DNA from: Pseudoroseomonas aestuarii
Lineage (GTDB): Bacteria; Pseudomonadota; Alphaproteobacteria; Acetobacterales; Acetobacteraceae
Assembly: GCF_042651065.1 (NCBI RefSeq)
Contig: NZ_JBHSCH010000008.1
Coordinates: forward strand, 27,326-91,325
DNA length: 64,000 bases
Direction of reading: 5' to 3'
Each line of letters starts with the position of its first letter. Positions within the stretch are counted from its first letter, which is position 1. The notes under the pieces were generated by a model. The model did not search any database. It saw nothing but the letters and a program-made list of their open reading frames with translations, and was not told the origin of the DNA. The position numbers and the translations under genes were made by a program. This document shows positions 43,256-52,308 of this stretch, one piece after another.

Positions 43256-45580
43256 ATGGCCCGCCTCCTCTCCCGCCGCGCCGCCCTGCTGGGGGGCGCC
43301 GCGCTCGGCGGCACCGTCCTGGCCGCCGCCGCCGCCGGCACCGGCTACCTTGCCTTCGTCGACATGGACGGCCCGGACCCTCATATCGACGGCGACCGCG
43401 CCGTGCTCAACGCCTTCGTCGCCCTCCAGGAGGATGGCCGCGTGGTGATCCAGGCGCCCCGGACCGAGATGGGCCAGGGCATCCACACCGGCCTCGCCAT
43501 GCTGGTGGCGGAGGAGCTGGACATCCCCTTCGATGGCCGCATCCGCGTCGAGCACCCGGTCGAGCAGCTGCCGGTCTACGCCAATGCCGGCGCGCCGCTC
43601 CGCACCCGCCCCGAGGCGATGCGCGGCCCCCTGATGTGGGCGGCGAGCCGCGCGCTCAGCGCGCTGCCGCTGATGAACACGGCCGGCTCCACCTCGACGA
43701 TGGGGCTGTGGGTGACGATGCGCCGCGCCGGCGCCGCCGCCCGCCACATGCTGGTCGCGGCCGCCGCCGCACGGCTCGGCGTGCCGGCCGGCGCGCTGAC
43801 GACGGCCGAGGGCTTCGTCTGCCACCCCGCCACGGGCCGCAGCATCGCCTATGGCGCCCTCGCGCGCGATGCCACGGCATTCACTCCGCCGCCGGACCCG
43901 GCCCTGCGCCCGGCCTCCGCCTGGCGGCTGATCGGCCGGTCGCAGCCCCGCCTCGACCTGCCGGCCAAGGTGCGCGGCGAGCCGGTGTTCGGCGCCGATG
44001 TGGTGCTGCCCGGCCTGCTGCACGCGGCAATCCGCCAGGCGCCGGTGTTCGGCGCGGCCGTCGCGCGCCTGCGCAACGCGGCGGCGGTGCGCGCCCGGCC
44101 CGGCATCCTCGACCTGGCCGTGATCGACGGGCGCGGCGTCGCGGTGGTCGCCACCTCCTGGTGGGCGGCCGAGACGGCCGCCGCGCAGCTCGACATCGCC
44201 TGGACGGAGACGGCGGCGGACCGCGCCAGCAGCGCGACGCTGGCCGCCGCCCTGCAGGCCGCGCTCGGCGATGAGGGGGCGCATGAGCATCTGCGGGAGG
44301 GCGCGGTGGAGGCGGCGTTCGGCCCCGGCGCGGCGCCACTGGTCGAGGCCAGCTACACCGTGCCCTTCGTCGCCCATGCCTGCATGGAGCCGATGAACGC
44401 GACCGTGCTGATCCGCGAGGACGGCACGGCCGAGGCCTGGTGCTCCTCGCAATCGCCGCTCACCATGCGCTGGGGCGTCAACCGCGGCGCCGGCTGGGCT
44501 GGCGTCGAGCCGGCCTCGGTCGCCTGCCACGTCACCATGACTGGCGGCGCCTTCGGCCGGCGCGGCGAGCTGGACGTGGTGGCGCAGGCCGCCTTCCTGG
44601 CGGCGCGGCACCGCGGGCGCCCGGTCAAGCTGATGTGGTCGCGCGAGGAGGATATCGGCCGCGGCGTGTTCCGCAGCCACGCCGCCGCCCGGCTGCGCGC
44701 CGCCCTCGGGCCTGACGGCTTGCCCGCCGCCTATGACGCGCTGGTCGCCGCGCAGGCGGTGCAGCAATCCGCGGCCAGCCGCACCCTGCCATTCGGCCAG
44801 GGCGGCAGCCCGGTGGGCGACCGCTTCACCGTGGAAGGGCTGGAGAAGGCCTACTACGCCTTTCCCGCCCGGCGCGTCCGCAGCCGCCATGTGCCGAGCC
44901 ACCTGCCGGTCGGCGTCTGGCGCTCCAACGGCTATTCCTTCAACACCTTCTTCACTGAATCCTTCATCGACGAATGCGCCCTGGCGGCGGGCCAGGACCC
45001 GCTGACCTACCGGCGCGCCCTGCTGCGCGCGAGCCCCCGTCACCGCGCCGTGCTGGACCGCGTCGCGGCGATGGCCGGATGGGGCCGGCCGATGGCGCCC
45101 GGGCGCGGGCGCGGCATCGCGCTCGAGGCCGCCTATGAGAGCGTGGTGGCGCAGGTGGCCGAGGTCACCGTGGCGGCGGATGGCGAGGTCCGGCTCGACC
45201 ATGTCTTCTGCGCCGCCGATGTCGGCACGGTGGTCAACCCCGATGCCGTGGCCGCGCAGATGGAAGGCGGCATCCTGTTCGGCGCTACGACGGCGATGAT
45301 GAGCGCCCTCACCCTCGATGCCGGCGCGGTGGTGGAGTCGAACTTCCACGACTTCCCCCTGCAGCGTCTCGCCAACGCCCCGGGCGTGACCGTCGAGATC
45401 CTGCCGAGCGGCCTGCCGCCCGGCGGCGCGGGGGAGCCCGGCGTCGTTCCCGTCGCGGCCGCCATCGCCAACGCCATCCACGCCGCCACGGGCCGGCGGC
45501 TGCGCGCGCTGCCGCTCGCCGTCACCGAGACGATCGGCACCCGGCGCACCCGCAGCCTCCTGCCAGGCCATGCCGCCTAG
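43256..45580 (+). CDS. Molybdenum hydroxylase large subunit (IorB-like)
   Basis: A 774-residue molybdopterin-binding subunit. The N-terminal LSRRAALLGGAAL stretch is twin-arginine-like, so the enzyme is probably moved to the periplasm. APRTEMGQGIHTGLAMLVAEEL, the GGAFGRRGELD loop, WSREEDI and the C-terminal GGAGEPG (catalytic Glu) are family features. It pairs with the preceding 2Fe-2S subunit. IorAB enzymes pass electrons to cytochromes rather than NAD+, but no cytochrome gene is next to this pair. The substrate is unknown. Confidence 0.92.
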   Translation: MARLLSRRAALLGGAALGGTVLAAAAAGTGYLAFVDMDGPDPHIDGDRAVLNAFVALQEDGRVVIQAPRTEMGQGIHTGLAMLVAEELDIPFDGRIRVEHPVEQLPVYANAGAPLRTRPEAMRGPLMWAASRALSALPLMNTAGSTSTMGLWVTMRRAGAAARHMLVAAAAARLGVPAGALTTAEGFVCHPATGRSIAYGALARDATAFTPPPDPALRPASAWRLIGRSQPRLDLPAKVRGEPVFGADVVLPGLLHAAIRQAPVFGAAVARLRNAAAVRARPGILDLAVIDGRGVAVVATSWWAAETAAAQLDIAWTETAADRASSATLAAALQAALGDEGAHEHLREGAVEAAFGPGAAPLVEASYTVPFVAHACMEPMNATVLIREDGTAEAWCSSQSPLTMRWGVNRGAGWAGVEPASVACHVTMTGGAFGRRGELDVVAQAAFLAARHRGRPVKLMWSREEDIGRGVFRSHAAARLRAALGPDGLPAAYDALVAAQAVQQSAASRTLPFGQGGSPVGDRFTVEGLEKAYYAFPARRVRSRHVPSHLPVGVWRSNGYSFNTFFTESFIDECALAAGQDPLTYRRALLRASPRHRAVLDRVAAMAGWGRPMAPGRGRGIALEAAYESVVAQVAEVTVAADGEVRLDHVFCAADVGTVVNPDAVAAQMEGGILFGATTAMMSALTLDAGAVVESNFHDFPLQRLANAPGVTVEILPSGLPPGGAGEPGVVPVAAAIANAIHAATGRRLRALPLAVTETIGTRRTRSLLPGHAA

Positions 45581-45640
45581 GGCCATGGCAAGGCACCGCC
45601 CGCCGGACCACAGCACCCGACACGCCAGCCAGGACCAACC

Positions 45641-46606
45641 ATGACCACGCACTGGACGAACAAGGACATCCCCTCGCAGCGCGGCCGCACCGCCGTGGTG
45701 ACGGGAACCGGCGGCCTTGGCTTCGAGACCGCTCTGGCGCTCGCGCGGGCCGGGATCCGGGTGATCATCGCCGGGCGCAACCCGGCGCGGGGCGCCGAGG
45801 CCGTCGCGCGGATCAGGCAGGCGGTGCCGGATGCCGCCCCGGCCTTCGAGGAGGTGGATCTCGCCGACCTCGCCTCGATCGCCGCCTGCGGCGAGCGCTT
45901 CAACGCCGCCCATGCGGCGATCGACATCCTCGTCAACAATGCCGGGGTGATGACGCCGCCGCGCCGCCAGACCACGGCGGACGGCTTCGAGCTGCAGTTC
46001 GGCACCAACCATCTCGGCCATTTCGCGCTGACCGCGCATCTGCTGCCGCTGCTCAGGCGGAGCGCGGCGCCGCGCGTGGTGACGCTCTCGAGCATTGCCG
46101 CGCGGCGTGGCGCGATCGACTTCGACGACCTGCAGGCCGAGCGCGACTACCGGCCCATGCGCGCCTACAGCCAGTCCAAGCTCGCCTGCCTGCTGTTCGC
46201 CTTCGAGCTGCAGCGCCGCAGCAACGCCGCAGGGTGGGGCGTGACGAGCCTCGCCGCGCATCCCGGGATCTCGCGGACCGACCTCCTGCACAATGCGCCG
46301 GGCCGGTACAGCCTGCAGGGCCTCGCGCGGTCCCTGCTGTGGTTCCTGTTCCAGCCACCCGCCCAGGGCGCGCTGCCGGCCCTGTTCGCGGCGACGGCCG
46401 CCGAGGCCAGGAGTGGCGGCTATTACGGCCCGGGCCGGCTGGGCGAGACGCGGGGCCATCCGGTGGCCGCCAAGCCCCCCGAGGCGTCGCTCGACGTCCG
46501 CGCGATGATCCGCCTCTGGGAGGTCTCCCGCAGGCTGACGGGGGTGGAGTTCAGCCAGCCCAGGCTGTTGCCGAGCCTCGTGCGGCAGGCTGCGCGCGGC
46601 GCCTGA
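45641..46606 (+). CDS. Retinol-dehydrogenase-like SDR oxidoreductase
   Basis: A 321-residue SDR with TGTGGLGFETALALARAG, NNAGVMTPP, LSSIAARRG and the catalytic YSQSKLACLLF (Tyr/Lys). The GFELQFGTNHLGHFALT pattern puts it with retinol-dehydrogenase/WWOX-like SDRs. It is on the same strand as the IorAB-like pair, 60 nt after it, and converges on the PaoC-like gene. It might act on the aldehyde or alcohol made by the neighbouring oxidoreductases (inferred). Confidence 0.88.
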   Translation: MTTHWTNKDIPSQRGRTAVVTGTGGLGFETALALARAGIRVIIAGRNPARGAEAVARIRQAVPDAAPAFEEVDLADLASIAACGERFNAAHAAIDILVNNAGVMTPPRRQTTADGFELQFGTNHLGHFALTAHLLPLLRRSAAPRVVTLSSIAARRGAIDFDDLQAERDYRPMRAYSQSKLACLLFAFELQRRSNAAGWGVTSLAAHPGISRTDLLHNAPGRYSLQGLARSLLWFLFQPPAQGALPALFAATAAEARSGGYYGPGRLGETRGHPVAAKPPEASLDVRAMIRLWEVSRRLTGVEFSQPRLLPSLVRQAARGA

Positions 46607-46615
46607 AATACAGTG

Positions 46616-46635
46616 CGCGGGCCTGAAGGCCCGCG
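46616..46635. terminator. Hairpin between convergent SDR and PaoC-like genes
   Basis: A perfect 8-bp GC stem (46616-46623 with 46628-46635) with a TGAA loop stands in the 40-nt gap between two convergent stops. It has no T run, but position suggests a bidirectional terminator or RNA-end stabiliser. Confidence 0.55.
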
Positions 46636-46646
46636 ACCCTGCGGCG

Positions 46647-48881
46647 CTAGTGGCCGAGCTCCTCAATGGCGACAGGGAACCGCCGGATGCGGGTGCCCGT
46701 CGCGTGCCAGATAGCATTGGCGATCGCGCCGGCGGTGCCGGTGATGCCGATCTCGCCGACGCCCTTGATGCCCAATGCGTTCACATGCGGGTCCTGCTCC
46801 TCCACCAGGATCGCCTCGACGGATGGGACGTCGGCATTCACCGGCACGTGGTACTCGGCCAGATCGGCATTCATCACCCGCCCCGTTCGCGGGTCCATCG
46901 CGGCGCGCTCATGCAGGGCGAAGGACAGGCCCCAGATCATGCCGCCGTAATACTGGCTGCGCACCAGCCGGGGGTTGATGATGCGGCCGGCCGCGAAGGC
47001 GCCGACGAGGCGCGTGGCGCGCACCTGCCCGAGCTCGGGGTCCACCTTCACCTCGGCGAACACCGCGCCATGCGCGTGCATCGCATAGCGCTCCGCCGCG
47101 GCCGGGTCCGCCGCGGCGCTGCCGCGCCCCTCGACGCTGTCGAGACCGGCGCGGGCGAGGATGTCGGCATAGGCCTCGCCGCGGCTCTCGTCGTCCCGCC
47201 GCAGCAGCCGGCCGCCGCGCGCGACGACGCCGACATTGCCGGCGCCGAAGAGCGGCGAGCGCGGGTCCGCCACGGCGATCTCCGTCAGCCGCGCGATGGC
47301 CTGCGCGCCCGCCGCATGGATCGCGCCGCCGGCCGTCGCGGTGTGGCCGGAGCCGCCGGCGATGCCGGCATTCGGCAGGTCGGAGTGCCCGGCGCGGAAC
47401 TCCAGCCGGTCGAGATCGAGGCCCAGGCTGTCGGCGCCGATCTGCGCAAAGGCGGTCCAGGCGCCCTGGCCCATGTCGTGCGTGCCGGATTCCACCAGCC
47501 CCGTGCCGTCCCGCCGCAGCACGGCCCGCGCCTCGGCCTGGAACATGATCGCCGGGAAGGTTGCCGTGCCGACGCCCCAGCCGACCAGCAGCCCGTCCTC
47601 GTCGCGCATCTGCCGCGGCGCCAGCGGGCGGCCCGCCCAGCCGAAGCGCGCCGCGCCCTCCGCGTAGCATTCGCGCAGCGCCTTGGAGGAGAAGGGCTTG
47701 CCGGAGACCGGCTCCACCTCGGCATAGTTCCGCAGGCGGAACTCCAGCGGGTCCATGCCGCAGGCATGGGCCATCTCGTCGATGGCGCTTTCCAGCGCGA
47801 TGCTGCCGCTCGCCTCGCCGGGCGCGCGCATGAAGCCGGGCGTGCCGGTGTCCAGCCGCACCGCCTCGTTGGTCGTCGCGATCGCCGGCGCGGCGTAGAG
47901 CGTGTGGCTGACGCCGGCGGAAGGCTCCAGGAAATCGTCGTGGCGGCTGGTCGCGGTGCGCACATGGTGGTGGATGGCGGTCAGCGCGCCATCCCGCGCG
48001 GCGCCGAGGCGCAGCGTCTGACGGGTCGGCGAACGGTGGGTGACGGGGCCGTACATCTGCGCGCGCGTCAGCACCAGCTTCACCGGGCGCCCGACGAGCC
48101 GCGCCGCCAGGATGCCCAGCACCTGCGGCCCGGACAGCAGCTTCGACCCGAAGCCGCCGCCGATGAAGGGGCTGCGGATGTGGATGTCTTCCGCCCGGAT
48201 GCCGAGCAGCGCGGCCAGGCGCATCCGCGTCAGCGCCAGGCCCTGCGTCGGCATGTCGAGCGACAGCGCATCGCCCTCCCAGGCGGCGACGACGCCATGC
48301 GGCTCCATCGCGTTGTGGAACTGCAGCGGCGTCTCATAGGTGGCCTCGATCCGCCGCGCCGCCGCCCGCAACCCGGCCTCGACATCGCCGTGCCGCATCT
48401 CGCCGGGGTCGCCCACGCCGACGCTCTCCGGCACATAGCCGCCCGGGGCGTCCAGCGTGACCTCCACAGGCCCGGCCTCGTAGCGCGGGGCGAGCAGCGC
48501 GGCCGCCTCGGTCGCGGCTTCCAGCGTCGCCGCGATCACCACGGCGATGGGCTGGCCGGCATAGCGCACGCGGTCGTCCTGCAGCAGGTCCAGCTTGAAG
48601 GAGAAGGGCACGGATTTGTCGTCCGGGTGCAGCGCCAGCGCCGGACGGTTGGCCGTGACCATCACCTCCACCACGCCGGGATGCGCCCGCGCCGCCGGGA
48701 GGTCGAGCGCCGCCACCCGGCCGCGCGCGATGCGGCTGACCGCCAGCACGGCGTGGAGCAGGCCGGCGGGGTGGTTGTCGGCGGCGAAGCGGGCCTGGCC
48801 GGTGACCTTCAGCAGGCCGTCGCGGCGGGTGACGGGCTGGCCGATGCTGGAGCCATGCCGCATCTGGCGTGTCTCAGACAT
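46647..48881 (-). CDS. paoC: Aldehyde oxidoreductase molybdopterin subunit (PaoC/YagR-like)
   Basis: A 744-residue large subunit of the xanthine-oxidase family. The N-terminus has VTRRDGLLKVTGQARFAADN. FIGGGFGSKLLSGPQ, a central HDDFLEPSAGVSHTLY, ESGTHDMGQGAWTAFAQIGAD and the catalytic GVGEIG near the C-terminus match PaoC, which oxidises aromatic and other aldehydes. Its start overlaps the FAD subunit gene by 8 nt. The PaoD-type maturation factor that usually ends the operon is absent on this side, where the gene converges on an SDR. Confidence 0.9.
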   Translation of the reverse strand: MSETRQMRHGSSIGQPVTRRDGLLKVTGQARFAADNHPAGLLHAVLAVSRIARGRVAALDLPAARAHPGVVEVMVTANRPALALHPDDKSVPFSFKLDLLQDDRVRYAGQPIAVVIAATLEAATEAAALLAPRYEAGPVEVTLDAPGGYVPESVGVGDPGEMRHGDVEAGLRAAARRIEATYETPLQFHNAMEPHGVVAAWEGDALSLDMPTQGLALTRMRLAALLGIRAEDIHIRSPFIGGGFGSKLLSGPQVLGILAARLVGRPVKLVLTRAQMYGPVTHRSPTRQTLRLGAARDGALTAIHHHVRTATSRHDDFLEPSAGVSHTLYAAPAIATTNEAVRLDTGTPGFMRAPGEASGSIALESAIDEMAHACGMDPLEFRLRNYAEVEPVSGKPFSSKALRECYAEGAARFGWAGRPLAPRQMRDEDGLLVGWGVGTATFPAIMFQAEARAVLRRDGTGLVESGTHDMGQGAWTAFAQIGADSLGLDLDRLEFRAGHSDLPNAGIAGGSGHTATAGGAIHAAGAQAIARLTEIAVADPRSPLFGAGNVGVVARGGRLLRRDDESRGEAYADILARAGLDSVEGRGSAAADPAAAERYAMHAHGAVFAEVKVDPELGQVRATRLVGAFAAGRIINPRLVRSQYYGGMIWGLSFALHERAAMDPRTGRVMNADLAEYHVPVNADVPSVEAILVEEQDPHVNALGIKGVGEIGITGTAGAIANAIWHATGTRIRRFPVAIEELGH

Positions 48882-49929
48882 GGCGACCTCCGGAAAGGGG
48901 GGCGAAGGGAGAAGCCGGCAGCGCCGGCAGCCGCTCCGGGGTGCCGGCGGCGGCCAGGGTGAGGGCGCGGACGGCGATGCGCCGCGCCAGCTCGATCTTG
49001 AACCTGAAGTCGCCCGAGGGCCGCGCCGCCGCCAGGGCGGCTTCCGCCGCGCGGCGGAAGACCGCGGCCTCCGGCGCGGCGCCGGCCAGGGCCGCCTCCG
49101 CTTCCTCCGCCCGCCACGGCTTCGCCGCGACGCCGCCGAGCGCCAGCCGCGCCGCGACGATGCGGCCATCGACGATCCGCAGGGCCGCGGCGGCCGAGAC
49201 CACGGCGAAGGCGTAGGAGGTGCGCTCGCGCAGCTTGGCGTAGCGGGCATGCGCGGCGAAGCCGGCCGCCTCGGCGGGCAGCCGGAGCGCGACCACCAGC
49301 TCGCCCGGCGCCAGCACGCTCTCCCGCTCCGGCGTGGTGCCGGGCAGAAGGTGGAAGTCGCACAGCGCGATCTCGCGCCGGCCCGTCGGCCCCTCGACCT
49401 CCACCACCGCGTCGAGCGCAGTCAGCGGCACGCAGAAATCGGAGGGGTGGGTGGCGATGCAGTGCTCGCTCCAGCCCAGCACGGCGTGCAGCCGGTTCTC
49501 GCCGCCGCGCGCATCGCAGCCGCTGCCGGGATCGCGCCGGTTGCAGGCGCTGGCCGTGTCCTGGAACCAGGCGCAACGGGTGCGCTGCAACAGGTTGCCG
49601 CCGACCGTCGCCGCGTTGCGCAGCTGTGCCGAGGCGCCCGAGAGCAGGGCCTCCGCCACGGCCGGAAAGCGCCGGCGGAAGCCGGGATCATGCGCCAGGT
49701 CGGCGTTGCGCACCTGTGCACCGATCCGCACCGCGCCATCCGCCTGGTGCTCGATGCCATCAAGGCCCGGCAGGTGGTTCAGGTCGACCAGCCGGCCCGG
49801 CCGCGCGACGCCGATCTTCATCAGGTCGAGCAGGTTGGTGCCGGCGGCGAGGTAGGCGCTGCCCGGAACCGCGCCGGCGGCGACGGCCTCGGCCACGCTG
49901 CGCGGCCGCACATATTCGAAGCGGTTCAT
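48874..49929 (-). CDS. paoB: Aldehyde oxidoreductase FAD subunit (PaoB/YagS-like)
   Basis: A 351-residue FAD-binding subunit. FEYVRPRSVAEAVA, AAGTNLLDLMK and ATVGGNLLQRTRCAWF are the FAD signatures. Four cysteines in RCAWFQD, ACNRRDPGSGC and SEHCIATHPSD match the extra [4Fe-4S] cluster that distinguishes PaoB from ordinary xanthine dehydrogenase FAD subunits. The C-terminal CO-dehydrogenase flavoprotein domain (LRERTSYAFAVVSAAAAL) is complete. It overlaps its upstream and downstream partners. Confidence 0.92.
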   Translation of the reverse strand: MNRFEYVRPRSVAEAVAAGAVPGSAYLAAGTNLLDLMKIGVARPGRLVDLNHLPGLDGIEHQADGAVRIGAQVRNADLAHDPGFRRRFPAVAEALLSGASAQLRNAATVGGNLLQRTRCAWFQDTASACNRRDPGSGCDARGGENRLHAVLGWSEHCIATHPSDFCVPLTALDAVVEVEGPTGRREIALCDFHLLPGTTPERESVLAPGELVVALRLPAEAAGFAAHARYAKLRERTSYAFAVVSAAAALRIVDGRIVAARLALGGVAAKPWRAEEAEAALAGAAPEAAVFRRAAEAALAAARPSGDFRFKIELARRIAVRALTLAAAGTPERLPALPASPFAPLSGGRHV

Positions 49930-50423
49930 GCCCCCCTCCCCTGCCCTTCCGCCGCCATGGCCCGCGCCGCCTCCACCACCGCCTCGGTGATGCCGCGATA
50001 GGCGCCGCAGCGGCAGAGATTGCCGCTCATGCCCTCCCGCACCCGCTCGGGGTCGTCGCCGGCCTGGCCCTCGCCGACGAGGCCGATGGCGCTCATGATC
50101 TGCCCCGGCGTGCAGAAGCCGCACTGGAAGGCGTCATGGGCGATGAAGGCCTGCTGCATCGGGTGCAGCGCCTCGCCCTTCGCCAGCCCCTCGATGGTCA
50201 GGATCTCGGCGCCGTCATGGCTGAGGGCCAGCGCCAGGCAGGCATTCACGCGGCGGCCGTCCAGCAGGATGGTGCAGGCGCCGCACTGGCCGCGGTCGCA
50301 GCCCTTCTTGGTGCCGGGAAGGTCCAGCCGCTCGCGCAGCAGGTCCAGCAGGGTGATTCGAGGATCGTCCAGCTCGAGGGTGCGGGGCACGCGGTTGATG
50401 GTGAGCGTGATCGTGTAGCTCAT
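49926..50423 (-). CDS. paoA: Aldehyde oxidoreductase 2Fe-2S subunit (PaoA/YagT-like)
   Basis: A 165-residue iron-sulfur subunit with clusters at C42/C47/C50/C62 and C101/C104/C137/C139 (GCDRGQCGACTILLDG, CGFCTPGQ, CRCGAY). E. coli PaoA carries a twin-arginine signal; this one starts directly with the ferredoxin fold, so the enzyme is probably cytoplasmic unless the start is misplaced. It is the first gene of the operon and diverges from a TetR-type regulator with two operator-like palindromes between them. Confidence 0.92.
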   Translation of the reverse strand: MSYTITLTINRVPRTLELDDPRITLLDLLRERLDLPGTKKGCDRGQCGACTILLDGRRVNACLALALSHDGAEILTIEGLAKGEALHPMQQAFIAHDAFQCGFCTPGQIMSAIGLVGEGQAGDDPERVREGMSGNLCRCGAYRGITEAVVEAARAMAAEGQGRGA

Positions 50424-50497
50424 GCGGAGCCTCCGATGGGGGGGCGCTTCCGGGCGGGCCGGCGGGCCTGTCCGGTCGGCTGCCGGAGTGGCATAAG

Positions 50498-50512
50498 CGG
50501 AGTACGCCTCCG
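50498..50512. promoter_or_regulatory. Operator-like site 1, paoA-tetR divergent region
   Basis: CGGAG-N5-CTCCG has the same arms and spacing as the better site 29 bp further right. The pair probably binds two dimers of the adjacent TetR-type regulator on nearly the same face after about three helical turns. Confidence 0.6.
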
Positions 50513-50522
50513 CCTGCAAGAC

Positions 50523-50545
50523 TAAACGGAGGCATACTCCGTTTA
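50523..50545. promoter_or_regulatory. Operator-like site 2, paoA-tetR divergent region
   Basis: TAAACGGAG-N5-CTCCGTTTA has perfect 9-bp arms and ends 24 nt before the TetR-type start codon. It is the strongest palindrome in the gap and very likely the operator for the regulator and for the divergent paoABC promoter. Confidence 0.75.
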
Positions 50546-50569
50546 TTGAAGAGGAGATCGGAGCCGACC

Positions 50570-51175
50570 ATGACCGACCAGCCCAACCGGCCGCGCAAGC
50601 CACGCGCCGATGCGATCCGCAACCGCGAGCGCGTGCTGGAGGCGGCGAAGGCGGTGTTCAGCCGGGGCGGCACGGAAGCAGGGCTGGAGGGCGTGGCGCG
50701 GCAGGCCGGCGTCGGCATCGGCACGCTCTACCGCCACTTCCCCACCCGGGAGGCGCTGTACGAGGCGCTCTACCGGCGCGAGGTGGAGCAGCTGGCGGAG
50801 TTGGCACGCCAGCTCTCGGCCGAATTGCCGCCCCTGGCGGGGCTGCGCCGCTGGATCGAGGCGCTGGTGGAGTTCGTCGGCACCAAGAAGGGCATGGCCG
50901 CGGCGCTGGCCCTCGCCGCGCACAAGCCGCCCGAGCTGATGGCCTACACCTCCGCCCGACTCTACGAGGCGATCGGGACGCTGCTGCGCCCGGCGGCCGA
51001 GGCCGGGGAGATCCGGCGCGACATCGGCGCGGAGGATCTGCTGCGGACGGTGATCGGCCTCTGCTACCTGCACGAGGGGCCGGGCTGGCAGGCGCAGGTG
51101 ATGCGGCTGGTCGATGTCTTCCTGGACGGGATGCGGGTGCAGCCCGGTCATCCGCCGGCACCGCCCCGCGGCTGA
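50570..51175 (+). CDS. TetR-family regulator of the paoABC-like operon
   Basis: A 201-residue repressor. The N-terminal helix-turn-helix (RERVLEAAKAVFSRGG, LEGVARQAGVGIGTLYRHFPTREALYEALY) is typical, and the C-terminal ligand domain resembles the SbtR/TetR_C_24 type (HKPPELMAYTSARLYEAIGTLL). A GAGGAG ribosome site lies upstream of ATG 50570. Divergent placement with two palindromes supports control of the aldehyde oxidoreductase genes. Confidence 0.92.
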   Translation: MTDQPNRPRKPRADAIRNRERVLEAAKAVFSRGGTEAGLEGVARQAGVGIGTLYRHFPTREALYEALYRREVEQLAELARQLSAELPPLAGLRRWIEALVEFVGTKKGMAAALALAAHKPPELMAYTSARLYEAIGTLLRPAAEAGEIRRDIGAEDLLRTVIGLCYLHEGPGWQAQVMRLVDVFLDGMRVQPGHPPAPPRG

Positions 51176-51200
51176 GCCCGGCGGCGCGCCGGGGCTCGCC

Positions 51201-52283
51201 TCACGGCAGCAGCCGGGCCCTGGCGCGGGCCTGGGAGGCCCGGATGAGCCCCTGGTACATCCCCTCCTTGCCCGGATACCACGGCATCCGGCCGACATCG
51301 CCGAAGCCGGGGATCGTCTCCATATGGGCGACCATGCGGCGGCGCATCGCCTGGTCCGGCAGCAGCCCCCGCAGCGCCTGCGCATTGTCGGCGGCGTGCT
51401 CCGGATCGGCGGTGCCGCAGAGCACGCAGGTCACGGCCGGATGGCCCATCGCCCATTTGAGGAAGAACTGCGCCCAGCTCGTCGCGCCGAATTCCCGCGC
51501 GAAGGCCGGCAGGGGGTGGCCTTCCACGACCCGCATCAGCCGGGCCTTCTCCAGCGGCAGGTTCACCAGCACCCCGACGCCGCGCTCGGCCGCGGCCGGC
51601 AGCAGCCGGCTCTCCGCGCCACGGGAGAAGATCGAGTAGTTCGTCTGCACGACATCCACCCCGCCCCCCTCGACGATCCGCGCCAGCTCCTCCTGGGCCG
51701 CGGTCTCGTGGTGGGTGACGCCGACATGGCGGATCAGCCCCTCGCGCTTCCAGGCCTGCAGCAGGGGGAGGATGACCGGCGCGTTGACGAGGCTGTGGCA
51801 CTGCATCAGGTCGATCGTGGCGCGCCAGAGGCGGAGGCGGGACTGCTCCAGGCTCGCCAGCGCATGGCTCTCATCGCCGAGGAATGCGCCGGTCGACCAG
51901 ATCTTGTTGGCGACGAAGACCTCCGCCGCCTCGGGCAGGCCGGCGAGGAAGGCACCGGCGTTCACCTCGGCCGAGCCGTAGAGCGGCGAGGTGTCGATCA
52001 GGCGGCCACCGCCGGCGACGTAGCGCCGGAGCACCTCGCGCAGCCCGTCCCGCCGGTCGCCCGGCATCAGGTCGTAGGTCAGGAAGGTGCCGAGGCCGAG
52101 CGCCGTCACGGTCTGGCCGGTCCGGCCGATCCGGCGCGTGATCACCGGGTCCGCGGCGGCGGCCATGGGTGACGCGCCATCCCTGGCCTGGGCGTGGGCG
52201 CGGGGCGCGCCGGCCAGGGCCGCGCCGAAGGCCGTGGCCCCGAGGAAGCCGCGCCGGCCGGCGCGGGAGGCGTCATGGGTCAT
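51201..52283 (-). CDS. Aldo/keto reductase with twin-arginine signal
   Basis: A 360-residue AKR-fold protein. The N-terminus (AGRRGFLGATAFGAALAG ... AHAQ) is a clear twin-arginine signal. The catalytic tetrad is present: Asp97 and Tyr102 in RLIDTSPLYGSAE, Lys127 in VANKIWS, His163 in LMQCHSLV. Export of a probably NADPH-dependent enzyme with its cofactor bound is plausible for the Tat route. Substrate is unknown. It lies 25 nt after the metallo-hydrolase gene, suggesting one operon of exported enzymes. Confidence 0.88.
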   Translation of the reverse strand: MTHDASRAGRRGFLGATAFGAALAGAPRAHAQARDGASPMAAAADPVITRRIGRTGQTVTALGLGTFLTYDLMPGDRRDGLREVLRRYVAGGGRLIDTSPLYGSAEVNAGAFLAGLPEAAEVFVANKIWSTGAFLGDESHALASLEQSRLRLWRATIDLMQCHSLVNAPVILPLLQAWKREGLIRHVGVTHHETAAQEELARIVEGGGVDVVQTNYSIFSRGAESRLLPAAAERGVGVLVNLPLEKARLMRVVEGHPLPAFAREFGATSWAQFFLKWAMGHPAVTCVLCGTADPEHAADNAQALRGLLPDQAMRRRMVAHMETIPGFGDVGRMPWYPGKEGMYQGLIRASQARARARLLP

Positions 52284-52308
52284 GGGAGCGTCTCTCCTGC
52301 GCCGTCCG

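Noticed and set aside
43148..46717. An 1189-codon minus frame across the IorB-like and SDR genes
   Set aside because: It shows His/Arg/Gly-rich shadow composition. The plus-strand genes have intact cofactor motifs.
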